A stretch of DNA of 64,000 nucleotides from Przewalskia tangutica (GCA_029844215.1 CM056738.1:70486093-70550092); one strand, 5' to 3'. Numbered from the stretch's first letter, positions 35,016 to 44,712 are shown. Made by a program: numbers and translations. Notes: a model not told the origin generated them from the sequence alone.

Positions 35016-35710
35016 TAGTAAGGTAAATGACGATCATTTAGCACGTAAACAGTATACCAACATACTGTGTAATAATAATCATGGATTGAACTTTGAAAAA
35101 TTGAGATTTTAACATTCTGGAAATTCGGCGCTCCACCATGGAGCCGCGACGCTTAACAAGCAGAAACTTTTGGTTTCTGTTATGTGAATTAGGGTCGCGG
35201 TGCTCCACTGTGGGACCGCAACGCTTCCGTTCCAGAGAGTTTCGAATTTTAAAACGAAGCTTTTAATCACGATCCCTGATTCTACCATGATCGGCGCTGC
35301 GGCGCTCCGACATGGAGTCGCGGCGCCGACGTCCTTTTAAGAGCGATTTCCTTACTGATTTTCTAAAAATCGTCCAACCCCTAAATCTAATTTAGGGTTC
35401 AGATTACGGGTCATTTACTACCACCTACCATTATGAATAACGCACATGTCGACCATCATCCATTCCTACACGTTCTTCGACGTGCACCATGTTCGCAATG
35501 AACTGGTTTCTGCACAAGGCTTAGTTCGTATTGGAACGGAATGACTTCCTCGATTTAGCGTAGTTGATAATTTAGGATGATTATAAAGGTTAATCGCTCA
35601 GTCACAGTATGTCATATTTCAAGTAGCCTTGTTTTAATTCAGATTAAAATTAATTTTACGTTTAACCCATATTATTATTTATTTCAATTGTTACGTAACC
35701 ATTGAATCAG
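35016..35710 (-). other. Leader of the minus-strand LTR element with GC-rich modules
   Basis: No gene. From 35124 to 35333 there are three copies of a module that pairs a short inverted repeat with the GC word: GGCGCTCCACCATGGAGCCG, then GGTGCTCCACTGTGGGACCG, then GGCGCTCCGACATGGAGTCG. Each is followed by CGACGC, CAACGC or CGGCGCC. The rest is AT-rich. Confidence 0.6.
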
Positions 35711-35727
35711 TCTGGGCTTTGATACCA
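35711..35727 (-). other. Primer binding site of the minus-strand LTR element
   Basis: On the minus strand TGGTATCAAAGCCCAGA begins one base after the LTR end; it matches the tRNA-Met primer complement with an A-for-G change. Confidence 0.7.
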
Positions 35728-35728
35728 C

Positions 35729-37321
35729 TGTATGGTTTTTTTGGGTAGAAAACACACAAGTAAGGTACAACGGAAGTTTAAAATTTTATTAACTTACTTG
35801 CCCAACAAATTCGTCTGGTATGTTTACGTTACAATTGAAATATGCAAAGATATAAGAAAACTTACAGTTTGTATAATCTTAAGTCTCTACTAAAGGTAGC
35901 GCACACAATTGTCCTTACGACTGCAAGCCTTCGCTACGGTATACTCCTCTGTCAGGAAAGCCAGAAAATCTTGACAGAGGTTTGAGAGGATTTTAATCTC
36001 TGAACTCTGAGTTCAGAAAGTACGAATTCACTGTAAATTCTGTTAAGTTCAGTAACCTAAATTATGAGGTTAAGTGCTAAATATATAGGAGAGATTAGGA
36101 TATAAATCAGACTTGGATTAGGTTTAAAAACCTGACCCAAATCCGAGTTGCAGTGGGACGATCGGATGAGCCCATCGTGCAACCATGCTGGCCTCACTGT
36201 ATTTGTACCTGCCCCCTTTATTTTAAAGTTTCAGCACATTTTAATTTTAATTAAATCCAAAATCTAATTTTGACTTAATTAAATAATTTCCATCAAATAG
36301 AAATCATCCCATAATTTATTATTGGTTAAAATATCTCGATTCTAAATCGAATATTTTATATCCTCTCAATATACCCTTAGACTGAAAAGACAATTGACTT
36401 AGTGTGACCATTTAGGCCTTCACACATCGATACTTAATCAAATTAAGGTTCACACGAAACTCCTAAACTGCGACATATGATGAATTCAATATGTGAAGTA
36501 CGTTTACAAGACTCTAGTAAACATAACCTCTATGTGGCATGATAAATTCCTTTCATTCGTGACATACTCGATCAAGCTTAGAATTTGTCAAGTGTCTATT
36601 CAAATGGTTTGATCACTTTATCTCATTTGTATTAATCGACAACTAGATCATACCCTAGATATGTTTCTTGCATTGGCCAATGACTTGGTCGATCTAATAT
36701 CACTGAGAAGCTGAGTGTTCTCTCGAATATCTAATAGAGTAATGAATCTTATTCTTGGCTCAACTACCACTTAGTCTGTATCGCAATGTACCTAATTCAA
36801 GTCATGTCTTATCCTATAAGGAATTTAAGCTTAGGACATGATCAAAGTACATTACTCTAAAAACCAGGTGCGTATTAACCTCAATTCTAAGGACCTCTAT
36901 CTCCCACATGTTGATAATACTCTAGACATGTATAACAAATAGTTTATCAGCAGGGTATGTCAATACCCTCTAAGAGTATCCATGTGTCTATCACTAGCAA
37001 TCATTACTAGTAGTAAGTGAGACATACTACATTCTCTAAGAATGTGATGCAGACCACATGTCGACTTATAATATATCATTGATATTTCAATCTCAATGAT
37101 CATCAGTCGAGGCTACTTTAAGAATTATGCTCTATCATTAATATCACACCCTATTAATGACAACGTAAGCTCAAGAGATGCACATTAATGATTAATACAA
37201 ACAATCAAAAAAATAATTCAGTAATTGCAAAACCATAAATATATTAATCTCATTAATAATACGAATGTGTTCAAGTACATCTGTCCCTAAAATGATTGTC
37301 TGTATAACATATATACTTTCA
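35729..37321 (-). repeat. 5' LTR of the minus-strand LTR element
   Basis: 1593 bp, on the minus strand from TGAAAGTATATATG to CCATACA. Nearly identical to 30475-32071 apart from 36157-36213, where the GC-rich module of the other LTR is replaced by unrelated sequence. Confidence 0.85.
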
Positions 37322-37402
37322 CACACAATATTGTATATGTTAACACAAGTTTCAAAATCTTCCTTTTATTAAAAATAATTATATCAAGTTAAAAGGTACC
37401 AC
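37322..37402 (+). mobile_element. Right half of the split MITE
   Basis: ACACAAGTTTCAAAATCTTCC, then CAAGTTAAAAGGTACCACAT, continues the MITE begun at 30348. Comparison with 39393-39495 supports the match. No clean target duplication is visible at the LTR-element boundaries. Confidence 0.5.
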
Positions 37403-38031
37403 ATATATTGACATGTATGAAATTAAAAAGAATTCTTGGAATGTTTATCTTTAGAAAATATTTTGTTTTGTTTCCGTATAAACTTTTTTTTTAAAATGAC
37501 AAAACAAAATGTCTACAAAATTCTGAAAATCTTTTTAAAAATGTTTTCACTCATATACTTAAATTTATCTTAATTAAATAAAATAATAAATATTTTGAGA
37601 CGTAGGAATTATAAAGAGGAAAACAAAAAGCTAACAGAAGGCAAAATTGTTTGCATTGTTTGAGGAGGGAGGGGGCATGCAACTGAGTTTTTTCATTTTG
37701 GGGTCAAAAGGAATATTTCATACTCATAAAACTAATAAATGATTGGAAGTGTTTCGGTCCAATGCAAAGGGAAAAGGGGGAAAATGATAGTAAATGTGAA
37801 CATTTATGCTTTTAAGTCAGATTCAAGTAAGTTGTATACTCTATCCTCCCCAGATTTTGCGGTGTCGATTTTACCGGATATATTATTGTTGTTGTAGTGA
37901 AGACTGAAGACTGAAGACTGAAGACTGGCATATTATTTACGTGTGATTTTCTTTCCTACGCAACCTAAAGTATTAATATTTTCTTGCAAAGAACAGTTAG
38001 AAGTTGGTTTAATCTGCATAAAAGAAGAGAC
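37403..38031. other. Unassigned sequence, possible host DNA
   Basis: AT-rich with no gene. It includes a short tandem repeat (GAAGACT, four units, about 37899-37926). It could be intron or upstream sequence of the host gene whose exon lies at 39086. Confidence 0.4.
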
Positions 38032-38039
38032 CTTATAAC

Positions 38040-38505
38040 TGGGGCTAGCTATTATGGGTCCGGTCCGGGTATCGACATATCGGAATCGGAACCGATAAGG
38101 TTATCGGTCCGAACCGATAAAAATCTAAAAAGAGATCAGGGACCAGACCGATAAGGTTACCGGTCCGGTTCTGGATACTGTTTCCGGTCCGAAATATTAA
38201 AATCCCTGCTTTACTTATAATTTTTCTATAAAAATACCTTCTTTACTGTCTTTACTGCTTTACATAATAAATATTAACAAACTTAAAGCAATATATAATA
38301 GCAATATTCCAAGGATTGATAAGATAGTTACCGGGTATCGGACCGGGACTGATAACATATATAAGTTATCGAGTAATTAGACTGGGTTGCCGGACCGGAT
38401 CCTTATGTCTGGTACTCGTATCCGGACCGTTAACTTTTCGATCCGAATATCGGTCCGGGTATTTCGATCCGATTCTCGGATGTATCCGGACCGATAACCG
38501 CCCTA
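38040..38505. mobile_element. Small non-autonomous hAT-like element (466 bp)
   Basis: It is flanked by a perfect 8-bp duplication CTTATAAC (38032-38039 and 38506-38513), the length made by hAT transposases. The ends are imperfect inverted repeats: TGGGGCTAGCTATTATGGGT on the left, and the complement of the right end reads TAGGGCGGTTATCGGTCCGG. The interior is full of GGTCCGG/CCGGACC and GATAACC/GGTTATC words and codes for nothing. Confidence 0.8.
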
Positions 38506-38513
38506 CTTATAAC

Positions 38514-39085
38514 CCATTAGAACTAGTTTAAAAGGATCAATAAGTTAATAGCCAAAATGAAACTTACCCCAATAAGATTAAATGGACACCTATCTACTTT
38601 CTTCTTTAAGCTTTTAGTCCATTTTGCCTATCCAGATTTGATATGTTACGCACTTGTGAAGGCAAAATCATTACTAACCAAGTAAAATTCTTGATTACAC
38701 TGGAGAGCTAATAAATTGTAAATGTATGTAGCATCTAGTTTTAGAATTTGACTCTTCTGGTTTGAGGCATTTTTTGTTCTTGAGGCTCAAATCCGAGACC
38801 TCTGATCAAGGGTGAATGGATCGTATTTATCTCATCATAATCCTTGATGGATTGGTTTTCATATCTATAAATGACAAGAAACAAAATTTCATATGGCACA
38901 TTTGGTTTCTTGAATATGTAGACGTACTAGAATTTGACAAATAATCAGTTTCCATTGGGATATACACTAATAACACTAACAATCCAAACTAAACACTGAT
39001 ACATTTTCTTCATTTTTGCTTCTGAAGTAGCAAAATTAGAAATGCTTTCATTGAATTATGAACCTTATGCATGAACTCTCTTCAG
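38514..39085. other. Probable host intron or intergenic DNA
   Basis: No open frame with a domain. A phrase like CTCAAATCCGAGACCTCTGA near 38785 is common in degenerate plant repeats. The last bases, ACTCTCTTCAG, form a good splice acceptor for the following exon. Confidence 0.4.
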
Positions 39086-39155
39086 GCATCGCACATCAGG
39101 ACTTCCCAGTGATGTTACAATTGAAATTGGAGAAATGTCCTTTTACCTACACAAG
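39086..39155 (+). CDS. Host exon, NPH3/RPT2-family (BTB/POZ) protein fragment
   Basis: The 70-bp segment sits between a pyrimidine-rich acceptor ending in AG (39084-39085) and a GT donor (39156-39157). In the frame starting at 39087 it reads RTSGLPSDVTIEIGEMSFYL, then HK. Plant NPH3/RPT2-like proteins, adaptors of CUL3 ubiquitin ligases involved in light and auxin signalling, start their BTB domain with a G-L-P-S-D-[IV]-x-[IV]-E-[IV]-G-x-M-S-F-x-L-H-K pattern. From memory many have an intron directly after this HK. No further exon is recognisable: downstream lie a MITE and then SIRE-A, so the next exon would be outside the window, or this is a gene fragment. I am fairly but not fully sure; the match is short. 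Confidence 0.55.
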
Positions 39156-39172
39156 GTACACGTTTTTTATTT

Positions 39173-39500
39173 ACTCTTGTGTTCCATTTATGTAACATTT
39201 TATTCTTTTTAGTTCGTTTAAAAAAGAATGACATATTTTTATATTTAGTAATAATTTAACTTTAAACTTCCTATTTTACTCTTGATTTATAATAGCAACA
39301 ACAACCATATTCAGTGTAGTCCCACTAGTGGAGTCTGGAGAAAGTGGGATGACTTTGTGGGATAGAGAGGCCGGGAGATAGATTTATAATCACCCAAATG
39401 TCTATGACTTATTTTAGACCAAAAGTTTCAAAAATCTTCCTTTCGTTCTTAAACTCCGTCCACAGTCAAACACCTTCACATAAATTGAGACGGAAAAAAA
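39173..39500 (+). mobile_element. MITE carrying a SINE insertion
   Basis: The left end TTCCATTTATGTAACATTTT and right end CTTCACATAAATTGAGACGG are inverted. The interior words ATATTTAGTAATAATTTAAC, TTTTAGACC and AAAGTTTCAAAAATCTTCC are those of a MITE very common in Solanaceae (recognition by eye). The same family is split at 30348/37322. The outer few bases of the right end are replaced by an A run. Confidence 0.7.
39294..39380 (+). mobile_element. Short SINE (Au/TS-like) inside the MITE
   Basis: AGCAACAACAACCATATTCA, then GTGTAGTCCCACTAGTGGAG and GGGATAGAGAGGCCGGGAG, belong to the conserved body of plant SINEs of this type. It is flanked by a perfect 10-bp duplication GATTTATAAT (39284-39293 and 39381-39390), the mark of a target-primed insertion. 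At 87 bp it is shorter than a full SINE. Confidence 0.75.
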
Positions 39501-39585
39501 AATATCAATTATTGTTTTATTCAAATTGGAGTTTGTGCATTATCTTGTTTGCATATTGCTTTGCAGTTCCCATTGATATTGTTAA

Positions 39586-40506
39586 TGTTGGGTTTTATGT
39601 TATGATATTTTTCCTAACACAACATTTCAGTATTAAGTTAAAAACCAAAATGTTGGAACAAATGTCTTTGACATTCAGACCAACATTCTGGTAACAGTTT
39701 TGCCCTTTATTCACGGACTGAAACTTATCTCGTGAGATTTTTACCACGATGGTAAAATGACCTGGCAAGGAACTTTGAGCAAAATAAAAACGTAGGAGAA
39801 CAAGTCAAAGCTTGGAGAGAAAGACGAGTGAAGAACAAGTCAAATCAGTTGAGAGAATCACGCCTCAAGCTACTGCTTCACGTGATCACTTTAGCTCAAC
39901 CTCCACAACCAATCGATGAGATTTTCTAGGACGAGTTTCTACTATAAATAGAGAAGGCATAAGAGTGATTCGATATCCAGAAACTTACAAGAAAAAGATC
40001 GAGAGAACTCTCCAGATTTTAGATCAGAAACTGGATCAACAAGTGTTGCCTGAGTTTGTGACGATATTCTGTCCTACATTATAATTGCTGCTTAGATTCT
40101 AGATTTGTTTCATTGAAGCAATTGTAATGAGATGTCATGCACCTCTACTTAGATAGATTTTTTAAGGCATAAGTCATCTGCGACTTAACCCTTTTTATTC
40201 CCTTTATATCATTTTGTAATATTGTAAAGAAAGAATATATCAATTGTATATATATATATATATACAATACTTGGTCATTGGCCATCATAGGTTATATTAA
40301 TATATAACCTATGAAAAATTAAACCTTTGTGTCTTTATTATTCGCTGCAATTTAACTGTTCAAAGGTTTTTCTGTTTTTATCTTAAGTGTCGGCAGTTCT
40401 ATCAAACGACATTTTTAACAACATTTGCAAACAGTTTCAAGCGTACAAGTATTTTACTTACTGTTTGTTTTTGTTTATTCCATAATATAACACCCGGGAC
40501 CCAACA
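39586..40506 (+). repeat. 5' LTR of SIRE-A
   Basis: 921 bp from TGTTGGGT to ACCCAACA, a perfect 8-bp terminal inverted repeat. It is colinear with the SIRE-B LTR. It contains an AT dinucleotide run (about 40246-40266). Confidence 0.9.
39942..39950 (+). promoter_or_regulatory. LTR TATA box (SIRE-A)
   Basis: CTATAAATA, at the same relative place as in SIRE-B. Confidence 0.65.
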
Positions 40507-40508
40507 AG

Positions 40509-40521
40509 TAGTATCAAAGCC
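40509..40521 (+). other. Primer binding site of SIRE-A (degenerate)
   Basis: TAGTATCAAAGCC follows two bases after the LTR and corresponds to the perfect TGGTATCAGAGCC of SIRE-B with two transitions (G to A), compatible with decay of methylated C on the other strand. Confidence 0.75.
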
Positions 40522-40562
40522 TACACTTGACATAATAAGTGTTTGGTCCTTTTACATAAACT

Positions 40563-42075
40563 ATGGATCCGACTAATCTAACAATTGGTATACTTCCTAT
40601 TTTAGATGGATCGAATTATGCCTATTGGAAAATTTGTCTACGCTCTCATATCAAATCCATTTATATTAGAGCATGGAGATCTATTACCAATGGATATACT
40701 ATCCCATGTTGCCACCAGACGAGAAAGGTGATATAATTCCTAAGCCTGAGGCCGAATGGAGTGTGGAAGAAACCAATAATGCAAGCTTCAATGAAAATGC
40801 CTTAAATGCTATTTTTGCATGGGTTGATCTCTACATGTTCAAGCTCATACAAAATTGCTCTACAGGCAAGGATGTTTGGGATACTTTGCAAACCCATTGT
40901 GAAGGTAGCTCAAGTGTTCGACGAACGAAGCTCTGTATGCTCATGAGTAAATATGAACGTTTAAGGATGGAAGAGACAGAGGATATCAAAATATATTTTG
41001 AAAAAAGTTGATCGACATCTCTAACGAATGTCAAGTTCTTGGTTCACTGTTAACCAACAATCAACTTGTGGAAAAAACACTTCTTTCCCTTCCTGAAAAG
41101 TTTAATATAAAGATATGTGTGATTGAAGAAGTCCACAATCTTGCTACAATGGATCTTCATACTTTAATGGGTATTCTCGAAACTTATGAGATGAATATGG
41201 AGAATCAAATGACATTGTATAAAAGTAAAGATATAGCACTTCAAGCGAAATCCTTAGAGATTCACGTCGAAGATGAGGATGAAAATCTGGAGGAAATTGG
41301 TGATGGTGCAAATGTTGCCCTCCTTACTCGAAAATTCAATTCGATGGTAAGGAAGTTCAAAAACAAGAATAATAATTCTAAATCCAAAATGCACCAAAAC
41401 CAAAGCTTCAATCAAAAGTCCACTAACCCCCTTTCTATAGTACAAAGAGGAAACCAACTAAGGAGAACAAACTCAGATCGAACCAAGTTTGATCCCAGGC
41501 AACTCGAATCTGTACAATGCCATGCGTGTTCAGGCTGGGGTCATTATACAAATGAATGTGCGAATACCTTGAGAAAAACTGGTAAGAATATGTGGATCTC
41601 TCTTAGTGATGACGAAGAAGAAGAGGAAGGAGACCAAGAAATAGAGTCACAAATAATGCTGACCACTGTTTACGAACAATCACTCTCAGAAGATGAAAAT
41701 GTCATCGACAGTGTTGTCTCAGATGTCACCACATTTGCGTCAACATCTGCTACGACATCTGCAGGTCCAGAAATATCCGAAAGGTATGAATACTTTAATT
41801 ATCATGATGTTAATTGCTTTACTAGTGTTATTTCTTATAGTGAGACTAGCTTTGACGATCAATTTAATCCTAAAGATGACATGATTAAGGACTTGCAAAA
41901 ACTTTGTAAGGACTTGATTCTAGAATTGAAATAACTTGACTCAAAGTTAAAATCTTTAACTCTTGAGAATGCAGGTTTAAAAGGCACAATAACCCGCTTA
42001 GAGGTTGCACTTACCAAAAAAGATCTTAATTTTGGTAAGATTAGTGCAAAATTGGACTTAGCTGAAGCAATTTTT
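40563..42075 (+). pseudogene. SIRE-A gag, part 1 (interrupted by Chromo-2)
   Basis: The start is ATG 40563 (MDPTNLTIGILPILDGSNYA). The frame shifts near 40670 and again at about 41005. The two main pieces read NENALNAIFAWVDLYMFKLI and SKYERLRMEETEDIKIYFEK (40673-41011), then IDISNECQVLGSLLTNNQLV to the first zinc knuckle CHACSGWGHYTNEC near 41519-41560 and an acidic region (DDEEEEEGDQEIESQ). A stop at 41932-41934 ends the second piece. Reading goes on as far as KLDLAEAI, where Chromo-2 begins. The rest of gag is at 57619. Confidence 0.82.
42071..42075. other. Target-site duplication of Chromo-2, left copy
   Basis: TTTTT here against CTTTT at 57614-57618; four of five bases agree, consistent with the 5-bp duplication of gypsy integrases after one substitution. 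Confidence 0.6.
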
Positions 42076-42109
42076 TGTTATACCCCGTGGTTGAGTGCTG
42101 GACATGATC

Positions 42110-42300
42110 GGGGCCTCAGCGCATGGCGCGAGCATGGCGCCAGGCGGGTGATTGTAGGCGCGGCATCCGGAAAAGGGCGGCGCGGATGATCTGAGGGGTC
42201 GCTGTAGTTTCAGTGCATGTGCCAGGAAGCGAACCACGGCGCGGAAAGTCCTAACAAGGCGGCAGGAGTTTCAGCGCCATGGCTGGCCGTGGCGCAGGCG
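42110..42300 (+). repeat. GC-rich module patch in the Chromo-2 5' LTR
   Basis: GCGCATGGCGCG, GCATGGCGCC, CCACGGCGCGG and GCCATGGC-type words. The corresponding 3' LTR interval (49650-49810) is strongly rearranged although flanking sequence is nearly identical. It ends about 100 bp before CTTATATTG, a possible TATA region. Confidence 0.6.
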
Positions 42301-42407
42301 GGATCTGCGAGTTAGTGGAAATTTCTGCACTTTTTTGTTTTAAAAGAGGTCATGGGTGGGTGACAAGTGTCCCCCCCCCCCATCTGAAATGTTGCATGCC
42401 TTATATT

Positions 42408-42430
42408 GACCAAGTCTTGAAGACTTGGTC
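42408..42430. promoter_or_regulatory. Perfect palindrome in the LTR promoter region
   Basis: Arms GACCAAGTCTT and AAGACTTGGTC around a single G, directly after CTTATATT. Kept unchanged in the 3' LTR (49925-49947). It could be a protein-binding site or a hairpin in the early transcript. Confidence 0.6.
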
Positions 42431-43656
42431 ATCTTTCATCTTTCATCTCTCTCTCTAAGCTAAAAAGCTCTCCATTCTCTCTAGAAAATCAAGAGAAACT
42501 CCAAGCTTAAGGAAAATCTGAAAAGGGTGTTAAGAAGGAAAGTTATTTGCAAGCTTGTGGAGGTTATTGTGGTGGTATTCTTGAAAAGGAGGCTAGCAAA
42601 ATTGTTGGAATAGTTTTGGCTAAATCTCCAAAGGTAACATTTCTTCTCTTGTAGCTAGTTATTGGTGTTGCATGTGAAGAATAAGGAATTTGTAGTAGTA
42701 AATAATGCTCTTAGAATCATTGCATGTAAGAAAAATGGTTTGGAAATGAAAGATTGGTTAAAGAGATATTATGAGCATGTTGTAGCCTACAAACTACTTT
42801 AGAATTGTTAAGTGTATTGTTTTACCTATTGGGGCAGAATTTTACACACCTAAGTTTGGTTGTGTAATCCCCTTTGAAATGTGGGATTGTTGGGCCTTAA
42901 ATGTGGCGTTTGGATATTGAATTCGGCCTTGAAAAAGGTGGAAAAGTATGTAGAAACAAAGGAAATGCTGCCCAAATTTCCTTAGGAATTAGTAACTTGA
43001 ACTTGAAATATTTCTACATTGAAATTAGGGGTTAATAAACGTATTATGGTCATTATAGGTTGACATATTACGTGCGGTATTTCGGACTTAGCAAGTGGAT
43101 TAACCGAAGAGGTATGTGGAACTTTCCTATCTCTTGAGCATGAGTAGTTGTACCTATGTAGTACGGTAGACGTACAAGATTTGATATCTTTCACTTGTTT
43201 TAAAGTATATGATACTTGTTTCATTTCAAAAGTATAAGTCCCTTGGATTTAGGGAAAATGTATTTGACAAAGGGATAACGCTAATATAATGACTTTATGG
43301 GAAGTTGGTTATATTAGTTTTTTTGAAAGGTTCACAAAGAAAGGTTTACTCTAATTAAAACAAGTACGAGTAAAGGATTTGAAACTAAGAAAGGTGAATT
43401 GATTTTTAGGCATTGGTTGCCTAAGGTTTTAAAGGAAATGTGACTTGTCTTGAAAAGAAATCGTAACTTGATACTATGGTGATTAGTATCTTGGAATTTT
43501 TGTATAAAAAGAGTTATTTCTTAAAAAGTTAGAAGTACATGGTACTTGGGTTGAATTCCCGGATTTTCTATTAAAAGACATGTTAGTGCCTTAGGATACT
43601 AAAATGAGAGGATATATTAATAATGTTAATAAGAAGTTAGGGGATTTCTTAACTTG

Positions 43657-43815
43657 CTTATGTTATGATAAGCCGGTAGTGCTTATGTTATGATAGGCCG
43701 GTAGTGCTTATGTTGTGATATGATAGGCCGGTAGTGCTTATGTTGTGATATGATAGGCCGGTAGTGCTTATGTATGATATGATAGGCCGGTAGTGCTTAT
43801 GTTATGTATGATAGC
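43657..43815 (+). repeat. Tandem repeats in the Chromo-2 5' LTR
   Basis: Units of about 23-31 bp around GATAGGCCGGTAGTGCTTAT, about five copies. The 3' LTR has about four (51189-51326). Confidence 0.8.
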
Positions 43816-44700
43816 CGGATGAGCTATGTTATATATTTATATTATTACTGGGGTAAACCCGGGTTATTATTTATGCCATGGATTTGCTACCCGTGATGCG
43901 AGTGCGCGCTTGCACTCATGCGGATCGGACCACGAGGATCCGTGCGGGTGAAATAGTCTCATGCAGTCTGGCGATGGTACTCATGCGGGTCCACGGGATC
44001 CATGCGGGTGAAATAGTCCCGTGCGGGTGAAATAGTCCCATGACGAGGCGGATGACCTCATGCGGGTCCACGGGACCCGTGTGGGTGAAATAGTCCCGGG
44101 AGTAGGATTGCTTAATGATACTACGGCGAGGTACCTGTTTGATCGTGATCCTCCTATTTTTATGCTATAAGATTTATACTTGTTACTCTCATTGTTAGTA
44201 AGGCACGGTCTGAGAAATTGATTTTTATCTATGACTCAACTTATTTTTACTTATGATATTACTACAGTATTTTCGATTTACATACTTGATGCGTTGTGTC
44301 GACTCCTTCCGCCGTGAGGCTGCGTTAAATGCGCGTATGAGAAAGCAGTGGTAGATCCTCATTCCTAGGATCTTTTACTCAGTGTCGTGAGCTCCATTTC
44401 TTGGAGGCTCGACTTTTGGTATGGTTCTCCACGGTGTTGTTGATGTTTGTACATTCGGGGGCATGGCGGGGCCTGTCGTCATAGTGTTACTCCTTCTTAG
44501 AGGCACTGTAGTCTTGTCATAACTTGGTTTGTTTAAGGATGTAGCTGTTGGTTTATGTACTTTTGGGGTAGCCATTTTGGGCTAGACTATTTATATCATT
44601 ATGGTTGTTTATTGTGAGTTTATATTCATTTGGTTTTCTCGATGTTGTGTCACGAGGTGCGGGTTAAGGCAGGTCACGGATCGGTCGGTCGTGACAAAAG

Positions 44701-44712
44701 TGGTATCAGAGC
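44701..44712 (+). other. Primer binding site of Chromo-2 (tRNA-Met)
   Basis: TGGTATCAGAGC lies 4 bases after the LTR end, perfect for the initiator tRNA-Met. Confidence 0.9.

Larger units (their letters stand above)
30475..37321 (-). mobile_element. Unclassified LTR retrotransposon, non-coding, with foreign internal DNA
   Basis: Two long direct repeats (about 30475-32071 and 35729-37321) flank an internal region with a tRNA-Met-type primer site on the minus strand at the right LTR and a purine-rich GCCAAGTGGGAGAT at the left one, so the element reads right to left. The interior holds no retroelement protein of its own: only a leader with GC-rich modules, a chromovirus LTR piece and a hAT transposon remnant. 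It inserted into a MITE. Superfamily unknown. Confidence 0.75.
42076..44696 (+). repeat. 5' LTR of Chromo-2 (2621 bp)
   Basis: TGTTATACCCCG to GTCGTGACA, repeated at 49616-51631 plus 57028-57613. From left to right it holds a GC-rich patch (42110-42300), an 11-bp-arm palindrome (42408-42430), a short CT run, tandem repeats (43657-43815) and a cluster of GTGCGGGTGAAATAGTCC repeats (43940-44100). Confidence 0.9.

Noticed and set aside
37899..37926. GAAGACT tandem repeat as a regulatory element
   Set aside because: Four copies of a 7-base unit are easily made by slippage; nothing links it to a promoter.
43657..44100. CRISPR-like spaced repeats (GCCGGTAGTGCTTAT and GGGTGAAATAGTCC)
   Set aside because: They are tandem and dispersed repeats inside a plant LTR, present in both LTRs, with no unique equal-length spacers and no cas genes.
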